Assembly: GCF_000315485.1 (NCBI RefSeq)
Contig: NZ_JH992945.1
Coordinates: forward strand, 310,001 to 374,000
Origin: Bacteroides oleiciplenus YIT 12058
GTDB lineage: Bacteria > Bacteroidota > Bacteroidia > Bacteroidales > Bacteroidaceae
Direction: 5' to 3'
Length of the DNA: 64,000 nt
Under the pieces are notes generated by a model. It was given only the letters and a program-made list of their open reading frames with translations, ran no database searches and was not told the DNA's origin. Below, one piece after another: positions 45,286-52,551 of the stretch. Every line of letters starts with the position of its first letter. The stretch's first letter is position 1. The translations under genes and the position numbers were made by a program.

Positions 45286-46488
45286 ATGAAACAGACTAAT
45301 AAATTGAAACCCGGTTCGGGCGCTTTGCTCGTATTCATCCTCACCGCAGGAGTCTTCGGAATCATCAACACCGAAATGGGAGTCATCGGAATCCTCCCCC
45401 TGATAGCCGAGCATTTCCACGTAACCGTTCCCGAAGCAGGATGGACGGTCAGTATATTCGCATTGGTAGTGGCTATATCAGCGCCCATTATGCCGCTACT
45501 TTTCTCGGGCATAAACCGGAAGAAAGTCATGCTACTGGCACTGGGAGTCTTCACACTGAGCAACATCATTTCGATGCTTACCTCCAACTTTACCATACTA
45601 CTGATAGCCCGTGCCCTTCCGGCTTTCCTTCATCCTGTATATGTATCGATGGCTTTCACGGTAGCGGCCGCATCTGTCAGCAAAGAGAAAGCTCCGAAGG
45701 CCGTAGCCAAAGTCTTCATCGGAGTATCCGCCGGCATGGTATTGGGTGTACCGGTGACCAGCTACATAGCGAGTGAGGTGTCGTTTACGATGGGTATGAT
45801 GTTTTTCACGGTGGTGAATGCACTGGTATTTATGGCTACCCTCCTATTCGTGCCCTCCATGCCCGTTAAAGAAAAGCTATCTTACGGTACGCAACTCAAT
45901 GTGCTGAAAAAGAAGATTATCTGGTATTCCATTATGGCTGTCACCTTGATAAACGGTGCTTTATTCGGATTCTTCAGTTATATGTCTGATTATCTGAGAA
46001 CGGTTACAGAAGTTTCTTATAGTGTCATCAGCATCTTGCTGATGATATACGGGCTTGCCAATATTATCGGAAACGTCATTGCAGGAAAACAGTTAGCCAC
46101 CAACCCGATACGCAGCATGATATTCATTCCGTTCGCACTATTCACCTTTTATATATGTATATTCATTTTAGGGGAATGGCTTGCGGCCATGACTGTTATT
46201 ATTCTGATTCTGGGTATTCTGGCAGGATACGGGCAAAACACCATGCAATATATGATAACCGAAGCCGCTCCCGAAGCTCCGGATTTCGCTAACGGCTTGT
46301 TCCTATTATCCGCCAATCTGGGTACGACGGTGGGTACGGCAGCCTGCGGAGCATTTATCACTTTCTTTGATACACGCTATTCCGTAATCGGTTCTTCGCT
46401 GTTCCTTGCGGTCAGCATAGTATTCGTTGTTCTGAGAATTCGCACGGTGCAATCTTCGAAAACGATGGGACTGAAAGTCGCAGCATAA
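45286..46488 (+). CDS. MFS efflux transporter (DHA1 type)
   Basis: A 400-residue, 12-helix major facilitator. The N-terminal signature GILPLIAEHFHVTVPEAGWTVS and the loop-2/3 region FSGINRKKVMLLALG are typical of drug/sugar efflux (SotB/YdhP-like) members. It is the first gene after site B and is not followed by a co-directional gene. It converges on the zeta-toxin-like gene with a 12-base gap. Likely exports the compound(s) that induce the regulon. Substrate unknown. Confidence 0.88.
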   Translation: MKQTNKLKPGSGALLVFILTAGVFGIINTEMGVIGILPLIAEHFHVTVPEAGWTVSIFALVVAISAPIMPLLFSGINRKKVMLLALGVFTLSNIISMLTSNFTILLIARALPAFLHPVYVSMAFTVAAASVSKEKAPKAVAKVFIGVSAGMVLGVPVTSYIASEVSFTMGMMFFTVVNALVFMATLLFVPSMPVKEKLSYGTQLNVLKKKIIWYSIMAVTLINGALFGFFSYMSDYLRTVTEVSYSVISILLMIYGLANIIGNVIAGKQLATNPIRSMIFIPFALFTFYICIFILGEWLAAMTVIILILGILAGYGQNTMQYMITEAAPEAPDFANGLFLLSANLGTTVGTAACGAFITFFDTRYSVIGSSLFLAVSIVFVVLRIRTVQSSKTMGLKVAA

Positions 46489-46500
46489 TAATGGAAACTA

Positions 46501-47127
46501 TTAAATCGACAAATCTTCAAGCCCCCCTTTATAGATGGGTTGAGCCCATCTGGGAATATCCTCTACATATTTCTTCACCAATTTTCCATCTCTTAATCTG
46601 AATAGTAAGCAGGCATCTGCATTATCAACAGAATTATCATAAACGTAAGTTCTGTCCGCTAATTCGGAAACAATGCAACCATTGGCTATGGACTTATCGT
46701 AACGCGAAATAATCTTGGTGATAGGAACATCATGCCCCCCTTCCATCACTCTGCGTGCAATACGTGCAGCATTAATAGTAGGATGTGCCGTACAGACGAA
46801 AAAAAAACGAACGAAGAAACCGGCCTCTTTCGCCCGCATCACATAATCAATTTTATCTTCTACAGAGAGAACCGTTTCAAATATAATACTTCTGCGTTCT
46901 ACAAGACATTCCTCCCGCAGCTTTTCACAGTATTGCACAGACTGTATGATAGCTTCCCGTGAATTCCAGTCGCCGAATTTATCTTGCGCTACAATATCCG
47001 GATTAATATAAACAGCATCTTCCATCCACTCGTGATGAAGAATTTTAGAGGTCACAGAAGTCTTCCCCGAACCGTTTGGTCCGGCAATAACAATCAACAC
47101 CGGCTTATGAAAAATAGTTTCCATCAT
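46501..47127 (-). CDS. Zeta toxin-like P-loop kinase
   Basis: A 208-residue protein. The Walker A motif IAGPNGSGKTS is at 14-24. Zeta-type segments include INPDIVAQDKFGDWN, ERRSIIFETVLSVEDKID and HPTINAARIARRVMEGGHDVP. Zeta toxins phosphorylate UDP-N-acetylglucosamine. Many chromosomal relatives may not be toxic. The start is coupled (ATGA overlap) to a small gene upstream, which could be its antitoxin. Confidence 0.85.
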   Translation of the reverse strand: MMETIFHKPVLIVIAGPNGSGKTSVTSKILHHEWMEDAVYINPDIVAQDKFGDWNSREAIIQSVQYCEKLREECLVERRSIIFETVLSVEDKIDYVMRAKEAGFFVRFFFVCTAHPTINAARIARRVMEGGHDVPITKIISRYDKSIANGCIVSELADRTYVYDNSVDNADACLLFRLRDGKLVKKYVEDIPRWAQPIYKGGLEDLSI

Positions 47128-47330
47128 TTCTTCCTTTCACTACGTTTCTTCGCCCACTCCCGCTTACGCAAGGTTACAGTTTCATCCAATTGCTTGAAGA
47201 ACTTTTCCGTAGCCTCCATTGCTTTATGCTTAGCGTCTTTTGCCACCTCACTCATTAGCTGGGCAAGCATGGCATCCGTAGGGTCTTCCATTCCGGTCAA
47301 ACGATAAGCATTCATTTCTTTCTCTGACAT
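47124..47330 (-). CDS. Small partner of the zeta-like kinase (possible antitoxin)
   Basis: A 68-residue charged, helical protein beginning MSEKEMNAYRLTGMEDPTD and ending in a Lys/Arg-rich tail (REWAKKRSERKK). The longer frame to 47378 would start before the promoter's RNA start (-7 box at 47363-47356), so the ATG at 47330 is used. The gene overlaps the kinase by four bases. It does not resemble the epsilon antitoxin. The antitoxin role is inference from gene order. Confidence 0.65.
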   Translation of the reverse strand: MSEKEMNAYRLTGMEDPTDAMLAQLMSEVAKDAKHKAMEATEKFFKQLDETVTLRKREWAKKRSERKK

Positions 47331-47355
47331 AAGTTTTTCTTTTGATTCAATGCCC

Positions 47356-47363
47356 CAAAGATA
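47356..47363 (-). promoter_or_regulatory. -7 box of the small protein / zeta-like operon
   Basis: TATCTTTG on the minus strand, 26 bases before the ATG at 47330. Confidence 0.5.
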
Positions 47364-47364
47364 C

Positions 47365-47403
47365 AAAAACTCCGGCAATGCTACTGCATGCCGGAGCTTT
47401 TTT
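47365..47403. terminator. Terminator after the HU-like gene
   Basis: CTCCGGCA (47370-47377) and TGCCGGAG (47389-47396) form a perfect stem, flanked by A5 on the left and T6 on the right, so it works in both directions. It ends the leftward transcript of the HU-like gene. Confidence 0.75.
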
Positions 47404-47475
47404 CATATATCCATCATCCGCCGTTGCCACCAACCGCCGGACGCCTCTCTTTTTATTTTATAAGGTCATCGGCCT

Positions 47476-47991
47476 CTATCCCAACGGATTTTCATCAAGG
47501 CTACCTTCACCACCGGAGCCACCGGAACCGGAGCCGCTTCCGCCGCCCTGCCCTTTCGCTTCTTTATAAGCGCGGGTGCTGGCATAAGTGAAACCATTGT
47601 CCACCACACCCACATTCTCGAACGAGAGTCCGTCCTTGATGGCGGACATCAGTTCTTTGGAGGGGGTGAAGATTACTTTGACGTTCTTTATCATGGTGGC
47701 GGCGTTAAACTGGTCCACATCCTCCACACCCGCGCTGCCGAAGCTGAGGCGCAGGGTGCCCAGCTTGCCCAGTTGCACGCTGTTGCCCAACTGCAATTGC
47801 AGGGGGATGCCGTCGCACACCAGGTTGAAACCCGACTCCAGTTCCGTGGGCGCAGTGGTGGTGTTGCGGGTCACCACGCGGCAGACGGTGCCGGTGTTCA
47901 GGCGGTTAGTTACTGTGGGCGAAGCATACCACTTGCCCGGGTCGTCCTTCTTCTGAAGGTTCTTTTTTCTTACAAATCTATATTTTGGCAT
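47476..47991 (-). CDS. HU-like DNA-binding protein with Gly-rich tail
   Basis: A 171-residue protein starting MPKYRFVRKKNLQKKDDPGKWYA. Bacteroides HU-type proteins of this size begin similarly, and the DNA-binding fold is at about 1-130. The C-terminus is a Gly/Ser-rich tail (GGGSGSGSGGSGG). A longer frame (to 48090) would run into the repeat array, so the ATG at 47991 is used. It is terminated at 47365-47403. It may act as a nucleoid protein in a variable surface locus. Confidence 0.7.
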   Translation of the reverse strand: MPKYRFVRKKNLQKKDDPGKWYASPTVTNRLNTGTVCRVVTRNTTTAPTELESGFNLVCDGIPLQLQLGNSVQLGKLGTLRLSFGSAGVEDVDQFNAATMIKNVKVIFTPSKELMSAIKDGLSFENVGVVDNGFTYASTRAYKEAKGQGGGSGSGSGGSGGEGSLDENPLG

Positions 47992-48072
47992 ATCGTTATA
48001 GTTTTTATTTAATGATGCGTCGGTCTGGGAAAGGGATTTTCCGGGGTGGCTCCGGAAGGCCCTGTGGCGCGG

Positions 48073-48204
48073 TTTTTCAGTTCTGGGCACGGAGCAAAAA
48101 CTGCATGCGCTTCGCGTTTAAACTGCGTGCGCACGCAGTTTAAATTCCGTGCGCTTCCATTTTTAACTCCGTGCGCACGCAGTTTTCGCTCCATACGCAC
48201 GCGG
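48073..48204. repeat. Array 2: six tandem 22-bp units
   Basis: Units begin at 48073, 48095, 48117, 48139, 48161 and 48183. They share the layout TTTT followed by AACTCCGTGCGCACGCAG-type sequence. The unit at 48117 contains a perfect dyad AAACTGCGTGCGCACGCAG around its centre. The first unit is the most degenerate. The sequence differs from array 1 but the period is the same. It lies between the lipoprotein gene and the HU-like gene. Confidence 0.85.
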
Positions 48205-48287
48205 TTTTCGGGGAATCGGCGGAAGATGATATATATTTACATAATTAGCGACCGTCGTTCTGTTTCCGTTGTGTGGCGCTACCGATG

Positions 48288-48315
48288 CCTCTCTTCGGAC
48301 AATGCCGAAGAGAGG
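48288..48315. other. Hairpin after the lipoprotein gene
   Basis: CCTCTCTTCGG (48288-48298) pairs perfectly with CCGAAGAGAGG (48305-48315), loop 6. The minus-strand 3' side is not T-rich, so it is more likely an mRNA-stabilising hairpin than an intrinsic terminator. Confidence 0.55.
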
Positions 48316-48351
48316 GGATGCGGTAAATGCCTGAACAAGGAAATGAGGGAA

Positions 48352-50661
48352 TTAGGGTACGGAGACAGCACCTCCCCAAGCGGTGAGGACAGATGCATAG
48401 TTGCTAAGATGGGTGGCACCTTTGAAGCAATCGGTGGTAGTCCATGATGCGCCGCCTTTCTCATAGCTCCATAGGTCGGGAGCCGTGCCGCCGGAGGTAC
48501 CGGAGGAAAGGGCGCTTCCTACATTCTCGAAACATTTATTGAACCGCATACTTTTCCCGGAAAAGCGGTCATGGCTATTGGTTGCACTGAATATATTCTC
48601 GTTCAGCACAAGACTGGTGCAACCGGAAAAGCAGCCGTAGAAGTTCGTTGCCTCCGTGTTCTTATCGAACAATCCTGACGGAATGCCGGACAGTGAGGTA
48701 CACTCGGAGAAGCAGGAGCTGAAGTCTGTTGCCAGCGTGTTCTTGTCGAACAAACTTGCCGGGATGCCGGACAGTGAGGTACACTCGGAGAAGCAGAAGC
48801 CGAAGTCCGTTACCAGCGTGTTATTAGCGAACAATCCTGTCGGAATGCCGGACAGTGAAGTGTGGGAAAAGCAGTAGCGGAAGCTCGTTGCCTGCGTGTT
48901 GTTATCGAACAAATTTGTCGGAATGCTTAGGACTGAAGTGCAGCCGGAGAAGCAGAAGCCGAAGTCCGTTACCAGCGTGTTCTTATCAAACAATCCTGTC
49001 GGAATGCCGGACAGTGAAGTGCAGCCGGAGAAGCAGCCGCTGAAGTTCGTTACCTGCGTGTTATTGGCGAACAATCCTGACGGAATGCTGGACAGTGAAG
49101 TCCAGCCGAAGAAGCAGTGGTCGAAGTTCGTTGCCTGCGTGTTCTTATCGAACAATCCTGACGGAATACTGGACAGTGAAGTCCAGCCGTAGAAGCAGTA
49201 GCTGAAGTTCGTTGCCTGCGTGTTCTTATCGAACAATCCTGTCGGAATGCTTGGGACTGAAGTGCAGCGGGAGAAGCAGGAGCTGAAGTCCGTTGCCTCC
49301 GTGTTATTGTCGAACAATCCTGTCGGAATGCCGGACAGTGACGTGCAGTTGTAGAAGCAGTAGCTGAAGTTCGTTACCTGCGTGTTCTTGTCGAACAATC
49401 CTGATGGAATGCTGGACAGTGAAGTGCAGCCGTTGAAGTAATTATTGAAGTCCGTTGCCAGCGTGTTCAGCAAGGGGGTGTCGATGCTAATCAGCTTAAT
49501 TAGATTGGAACTCGCCCCTCTATAAGAGTCAAATTTTATAGACGGTATTTGTTGTTGCGTTTTGTCCGTCTGTCCGGATGTGATAGTAAGGGTGTATGTG
49601 CCTGCCGCTACATACGTGTGGTTGAAATTATCATTCCAAGAAAGGGCAGTGCCCGATGCCACCGTCGTAAGAGCGGTGCCGTCTCCCCAGTCTACAGTAA
49701 GTTCGGCAGGGGTGCTGCCGGATGTGGGAAATGGAATACTGAATGTCAGGTCGCCGCTGCCCACCTTTACGGTGAGTGCCATTACCGCTTTCTCCTGCCA
49801 ACTCATCGAAGTTCCGTCTATCGCCGCCGTATATCTCATTCCCGCAGCATAAGTCTTTCCTCCGTCTATCGTTATTTCCGCCTGATAGGTCTTGTCGCCC
49901 GTCAGCGTCACGATGAATTTTCCTCCCGCTTTCACCGCCATCTCTTCGGGCATGAAGGCAAGGTAAGCGGTCAGTGTGCGCTTGCCGGCATTGAAGGTCA
50001 CGGCTCCCGGTGCAAAGTTCAGCGTGAGGCAGCGGGTGCCGCCGGTCGTTTCCACCGTCCACGCCAGGTTGGTCAGCTTGCCCACTTCGGCAGGCACGTT
50101 GCTGAGGTCGAACTTCATGATGCTGTTCTTCATTGCTAAAGTGAAATCGTTGCTGAGGTCTGCGATGCCCGTGGAGGCCAGCAGCAGGTAGTTTCGGAGG
50201 TGGGCGGTGTTGCCGTCAGAGGTCTGCGTCTGTCCCGTCATGGGGAGGGCGGCGGAGCCGTCCGTGGTGTTCACCGCTACGGTATGGGGGTAGTAAATCG
50301 TCCAACTGTCACCGGGGTTGTTAATTGCCGTTCCCGTGAAGGAGCCGGAAGTGGCGCCGTCCGTACCGTTGTACAGGTAGTCGTCGGCATGGGTCACGCA
50401 GTTGCTGCCGTTCATCCGCACCACGGTCAGGCAGTCGCTCGCCTGCCAGGTCAGTTTACCGTCCGCGCCTGCAGTGCCGTCTTCGTACGCCACGCGGGTG
50501 CCGGACTGCCGTCCGGTGGCGGCGTGTATGGTCATCTTTCCATCTTGTTTGTCGGGGAGGGTGCGGACTGTGTCCGATAAGTCGTCGGTGCTGCAGCCTG
50601 AGGCGACAACAGCCAGTGCAAGCGTCAGGGAGGCTGCACAAATCTGTTTCATCGTTTTCAT
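48352..50661 (-). CDS. Fimbrillin-like lipoprotein with BspA/DUF285 repeats
   Basis: A 769-residue surface protein. Lipoprotein signal with the lipobox VVASGC (Cys23), then a fimbrillin/Mfa-like region (about 40-290), then a PKD-like segment (297-362, DWGDG), then eleven repeats of 27 residues (about 402-698; one of 26; motif NF..CFSGCTSLSGIPTGLFDKNT), then a short Trp-containing C-terminus. BspA-type repeats mediate adhesion and host binding in other bacteria. The gene shares one base (TAATG) with the small gene upstream. It is likely phase-variable through the segment 50933-51261. Adhesin role is inferred. Confidence 0.87.
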   Translation of the reverse strand: MKTMKQICAASLTLALAVVASGCSTDDLSDTVRTLPDKQDGKMTIHAATGRQSGTRVAYEDGTAGADGKLTWQASDCLTVVRMNGSNCVTHADDYLYNGTDGATSGSFTGTAINNPGDSWTIYYPHTVAVNTTDGSAALPMTGQTQTSDGNTAHLRNYLLLASTGIADLSNDFTLAMKNSIMKFDLSNVPAEVGKLTNLAWTVETTGGTRCLTLNFAPGAVTFNAGKRTLTAYLAFMPEEMAVKAGGKFIVTLTGDKTYQAEITIDGGKTYAAGMRYTAAIDGTSMSWQEKAVMALTVKVGSGDLTFSIPFPTSGSTPAELTVDWGDGTALTTVASGTALSWNDNFNHTYVAAGTYTLTITSGQTDKTQQQIPSIKFDSYRGASSNLIKLISIDTPLLNTLATDFNNYFNGCTSLSSIPSGLFDKNTQVTNFSYCFYNCTSLSGIPTGLFDNNTEATDFSSCFSRCTSVPSIPTGLFDKNTQATNFSYCFYGWTSLSSIPSGLFDKNTQATNFDHCFFGWTSLSSIPSGLFANNTQVTNFSGCFSGCTSLSGIPTGLFDKNTLVTDFGFCFSGCTSVLSIPTNLFDNNTQATSFRYCFSHTSLSGIPTGLFANNTLVTDFGFCFSECTSLSGIPASLFDKNTLATDFSSCFSECTSLSGIPSGLFDKNTEATNFYGCFSGCTSLVLNENIFSATNSHDRFSGKSMRFNKCFENVGSALSSGTSGGTAPDLWSYEKGGASWTTTDCFKGATHLSNYASVLTAWGGAVSVP
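48568..49458 (-). repeat. 81-bp tandem coding repeats in the lipoprotein gene
   Basis: About eleven in-frame copies of an 81-bp unit encode the BspA-type repeats. High similarity among copies (shared TCGAACAATCCTG and GGAATGCCGGACAGTGA blocks) makes unequal recombination and repeat-number change likely. One copy is 3 bp shorter. Confidence 0.85.
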
Positions 50662-50882
50662 TATTGTTCGAAGGTAAGGATGTCGTTTATCATGTCTTCA
50701 AGATCGCTAACGGCGCTGCCGTTATAGCCGCGAGTAGAACCGCTACGGTAAGTTCCTGCAGAGCGGTAGCCACCGCCTCCATCGCCCACACCGGGCAAAT
50801 CGCCGCTGCCGGCTATCACACCTTCTGTCTCCATAGGTATCACTTCAATCTGCGGTGATACGTAGTTTTCCTTGTGTTTCAT
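50661..50882 (-). CDS. Small Gly-rich protein, first gene of the lipoprotein operon
   Basis: A 73-residue protein, MKHKENYVSPQIEVIPME..., with a Gly/Ser-rich centre (GSGDLPGVGDGGGGY) and an acidic helical end (DLEDMINDILTFEQ). It has no signal peptide. Its stop codon shares bases with the ATG of the lipoprotein gene. Short proteins of this type precede fimbrillin genes in Bacteroides. The function is unknown and may be regulatory or a translational leader. The ATG lies 51 bases from the left inverted repeat of the switch. Confidence 0.6.
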   Translation of the reverse strand: MKHKENYVSPQIEVIPMETEGVIAGSGDLPGVGDGGGGYRSAGTYRSGSTRGYNGSAVSDLEDMINDILTFEQ

Positions 50883-50932
50883 AATTCTGTAAATTTATAT
50901 GTTTATAATTGGGGATGCATGCCGCATGATGG

Positions 50933-51261
50933 GAAGTTACTTTCCAAGTAACAGCGCACTACTATCCGATGCAGCCCGGAAAAGCGTTTCCAGGACGCAC
51001 CGTTTAGACTAAAAGATACTTTTCGGGATAAAGAAAGTACAAGAAGTTGTCATTCCGCTTTCAGGACAAAAAGTGGGAGCTGCATTTCATATGCCTGCCG
51101 CAGTAGAAATAGGAGGATAATATGTGTTTTTCTTATTTCAGAGTGTTATTATAGTGTATCGTACAAATTTTATTTCAACTTTTCTTAAGGTTTGCTTGAC
51201 TGTTTGTGAAAATAAGTGCACCTTTGTAGGCGATTACCGTTGTTACTTGGAAAGTAACTTC
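50933..51261. repeat. Invertible segment with perfect 21-bp inverted repeats
   Basis: The left repeat is 50933-50953 and the right repeat 51241-51261; they are perfect reverse complements. Each contains the inner dyad GTTACTT-TCC-AAGTAAC, as expected for a tyrosine-recombinase crossover site. The 287-bp interior carries a promoter (51196-51226). The segment separates the lipoprotein operon from the adjacent recombinase gene. The arrangement is that of a phase-variation switch. Confidence 0.85.
51196..51226 (+). promoter_or_regulatory. Promoter inside the invertible segment, pointing away from the operon
   Basis: TTG (51196-51198), 20 bases, CACCTTTG (51219-51226) is close to the Bacteroides consensus. 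It reads rightwards over the right repeat into the recombinase 3' end. After inversion it would lie at about 50968-50998 facing the gene at 50882, giving a leader of about 80 nt. Confidence 0.6.
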
Positions 51262-51277
51262 TTGCTAAAATCGTGCC

Positions 51278-52306
51278 TTACAGTATGTTGTTATTAGCAA
51301 ATTTCTTCCATTTGCCTTTCTTCACAGTTGCAATCAGTTGTTTATTCGCTTTATCGAGCCGTTCGTTCTCAAAAGGCTTCAGATAGGTTTCCGTCACCCG
51401 TATGGAAGCGTGTCCCAGCGACTGGCTGATGACTCCCAGAGGCAGCCCCATGTGATAAGCCAGCGTTGCCCAGGTGTGGCGTGCCGTATACGAGCTGATC
51501 CGTACGCCGGGCAGCAGAAACTCCATCGCCCGTGCCAAATCACGGTTGAACAGTCGCAAGGCATCCTGATAGTCCTTATACAACCCCCATCCGCCAGACG
51601 TGTCCGCATCCAGAATGGGGAGCAGGTAGGGGGAATCCGGATTCTCCTTTCCGTACTTGCGCAGCAGGCGCAACGCTTCGGGACACAACTCCACCCGCAT
51701 CGGGCGTTTCGTCTTGTGGCGCAGGTAGACGAGGTATCGACCTTGCAAATCGCGCTTTCGCAGGTGGGCAAGGTCGATGAAAGGCATGCCCCGGCAGAGG
51801 AACATCAAGCGGAAATAATCGAGGGCAGTCTGTCCGGCAATGAAGGGACTGCCCGCCAGCACCTTTTCCATCTGCCATCCTTGCAACGCCCGTTTGGTCT
51901 GCGAAACCACGCGGGTATGCACGTCAGCAAACATCTTTGCATCATGTCCCGGAGTGCCGGCAGGCATCCAGCGATTGTACACCGCACGCAGAGAACTCAT
52001 GTAGCAGGTCACACTGTTCGGCTTCAGCGGACGCGCCTTTTTCTGCATCAACCACTCCTCATAGGCTTTCAGCCGTTCGGGACGGAAGACTTCATTCATC
52101 GGCAAAGGCACTCCCCTGCCACCGGCAAAGTCCTGAAACGAATGCAGCGCACACAGATAACCATGTGCAGCCGCATACTTCTGTTCATGTTTCAACTTTT
52201 CAATCACCGCAAGCATGTAGGACGACAGCTCCATCCTTCCCACATCAATTCCCACATCGGCTCCTGCATCGGTTCCCACGTCAGGTTCCATATCTTCTGT
52301 TTTCAT
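51278..52306 (-). CDS. Tyrosine recombinase, probable invertase of the adjacent switch
   Basis: A 342-residue phage-type integrase. The N-terminal SAM-like domain (about 25-135) and catalytic domain (about 150-330) carry Arg in LCRGMPFIDLAHLRKRD, Lys in YLRHKTKR, Arg-His in SYTARHTWAT, His in LGHASIRVTETYL and the nucleophile Tyr in the same segment. The SYTARHTW variant of the HxxR box is frequent in Bacteroides DNA invertases. Its stop is 16 bases from the right inverted repeat. It is the natural candidate for flipping the segment. The N-terminus carries an Asp/Gly/Val-rich stretch of unknown purpose. Confidence 0.88.
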   Translation of the reverse strand: MKTEDMEPDVGTDAGADVGIDVGRMELSSYMLAVIEKLKHEQKYAAAHGYLCALHSFQDFAGGRGVPLPMNEVFRPERLKAYEEWLMQKKARPLKPNSVTCYMSSLRAVYNRWMPAGTPGHDAKMFADVHTRVVSQTKRALQGWQMEKVLAGSPFIAGQTALDYFRLMFLCRGMPFIDLAHLRKRDLQGRYLVYLRHKTKRPMRVELCPEALRLLRKYGKENPDSPYLLPILDADTSGGWGLYKDYQDALRLFNRDLARAMEFLLPGVRISSYTARHTWATLAYHMGLPLGVISQSLGHASIRVTETYLKPFENERLDKANKQLIATVKKGKWKKFANNNIL

Positions 52307-52439
52307 ACTTCGATACTATTTAGTTACACGCAACATCGCGCTTAAACCCACAACGGGTTTCGTATCCGCAAAGTTTGTAAACAGAAGATAAAGAAGGACA
52401 AGCAGGCGATAAAGCTCCCCGCCCATTTCTTCATAATCT

Positions 52440-52503
52440 GTAATTCGGGTTATCATGTCCGTAATCTGTCTACAAACAGTATGCTAACTCCGCCGTACAT
52501 TTG
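52440..52503 (+). promoter_or_regulatory. Site C: operator and promoter of the hydrolase operon
   Basis: GTAATTCGGGTTAT (52440) and GTAATCTGTCTA (52461) are 21 bp apart. The -7 box TACATTTG (52496-52503) begins 35 bp after the second repeat. The first half is identical to site B. No TTG at -33. Confidence 0.75.
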
Positions 52504-52551
52504 CATTGTAGAAAACAGAGAATCAATTTAATCACCAAAAACAAAGCGTAT

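Noticed and set aside
48656..49192. Plus-strand frames with SNNPDGMPDSEV-type repeats
   Set aside because: They are antisense shadows of the 81-bp coding repeats of the lipoprotein gene.
51122..51154. Ten-codon frame after a GGAGGATAAT-type ribosome site inside the invertible segment
   Set aside because: Too short to support, and purine-rich Shine-Dalgarno-like runs are not a reliable start signal in Bacteroides.
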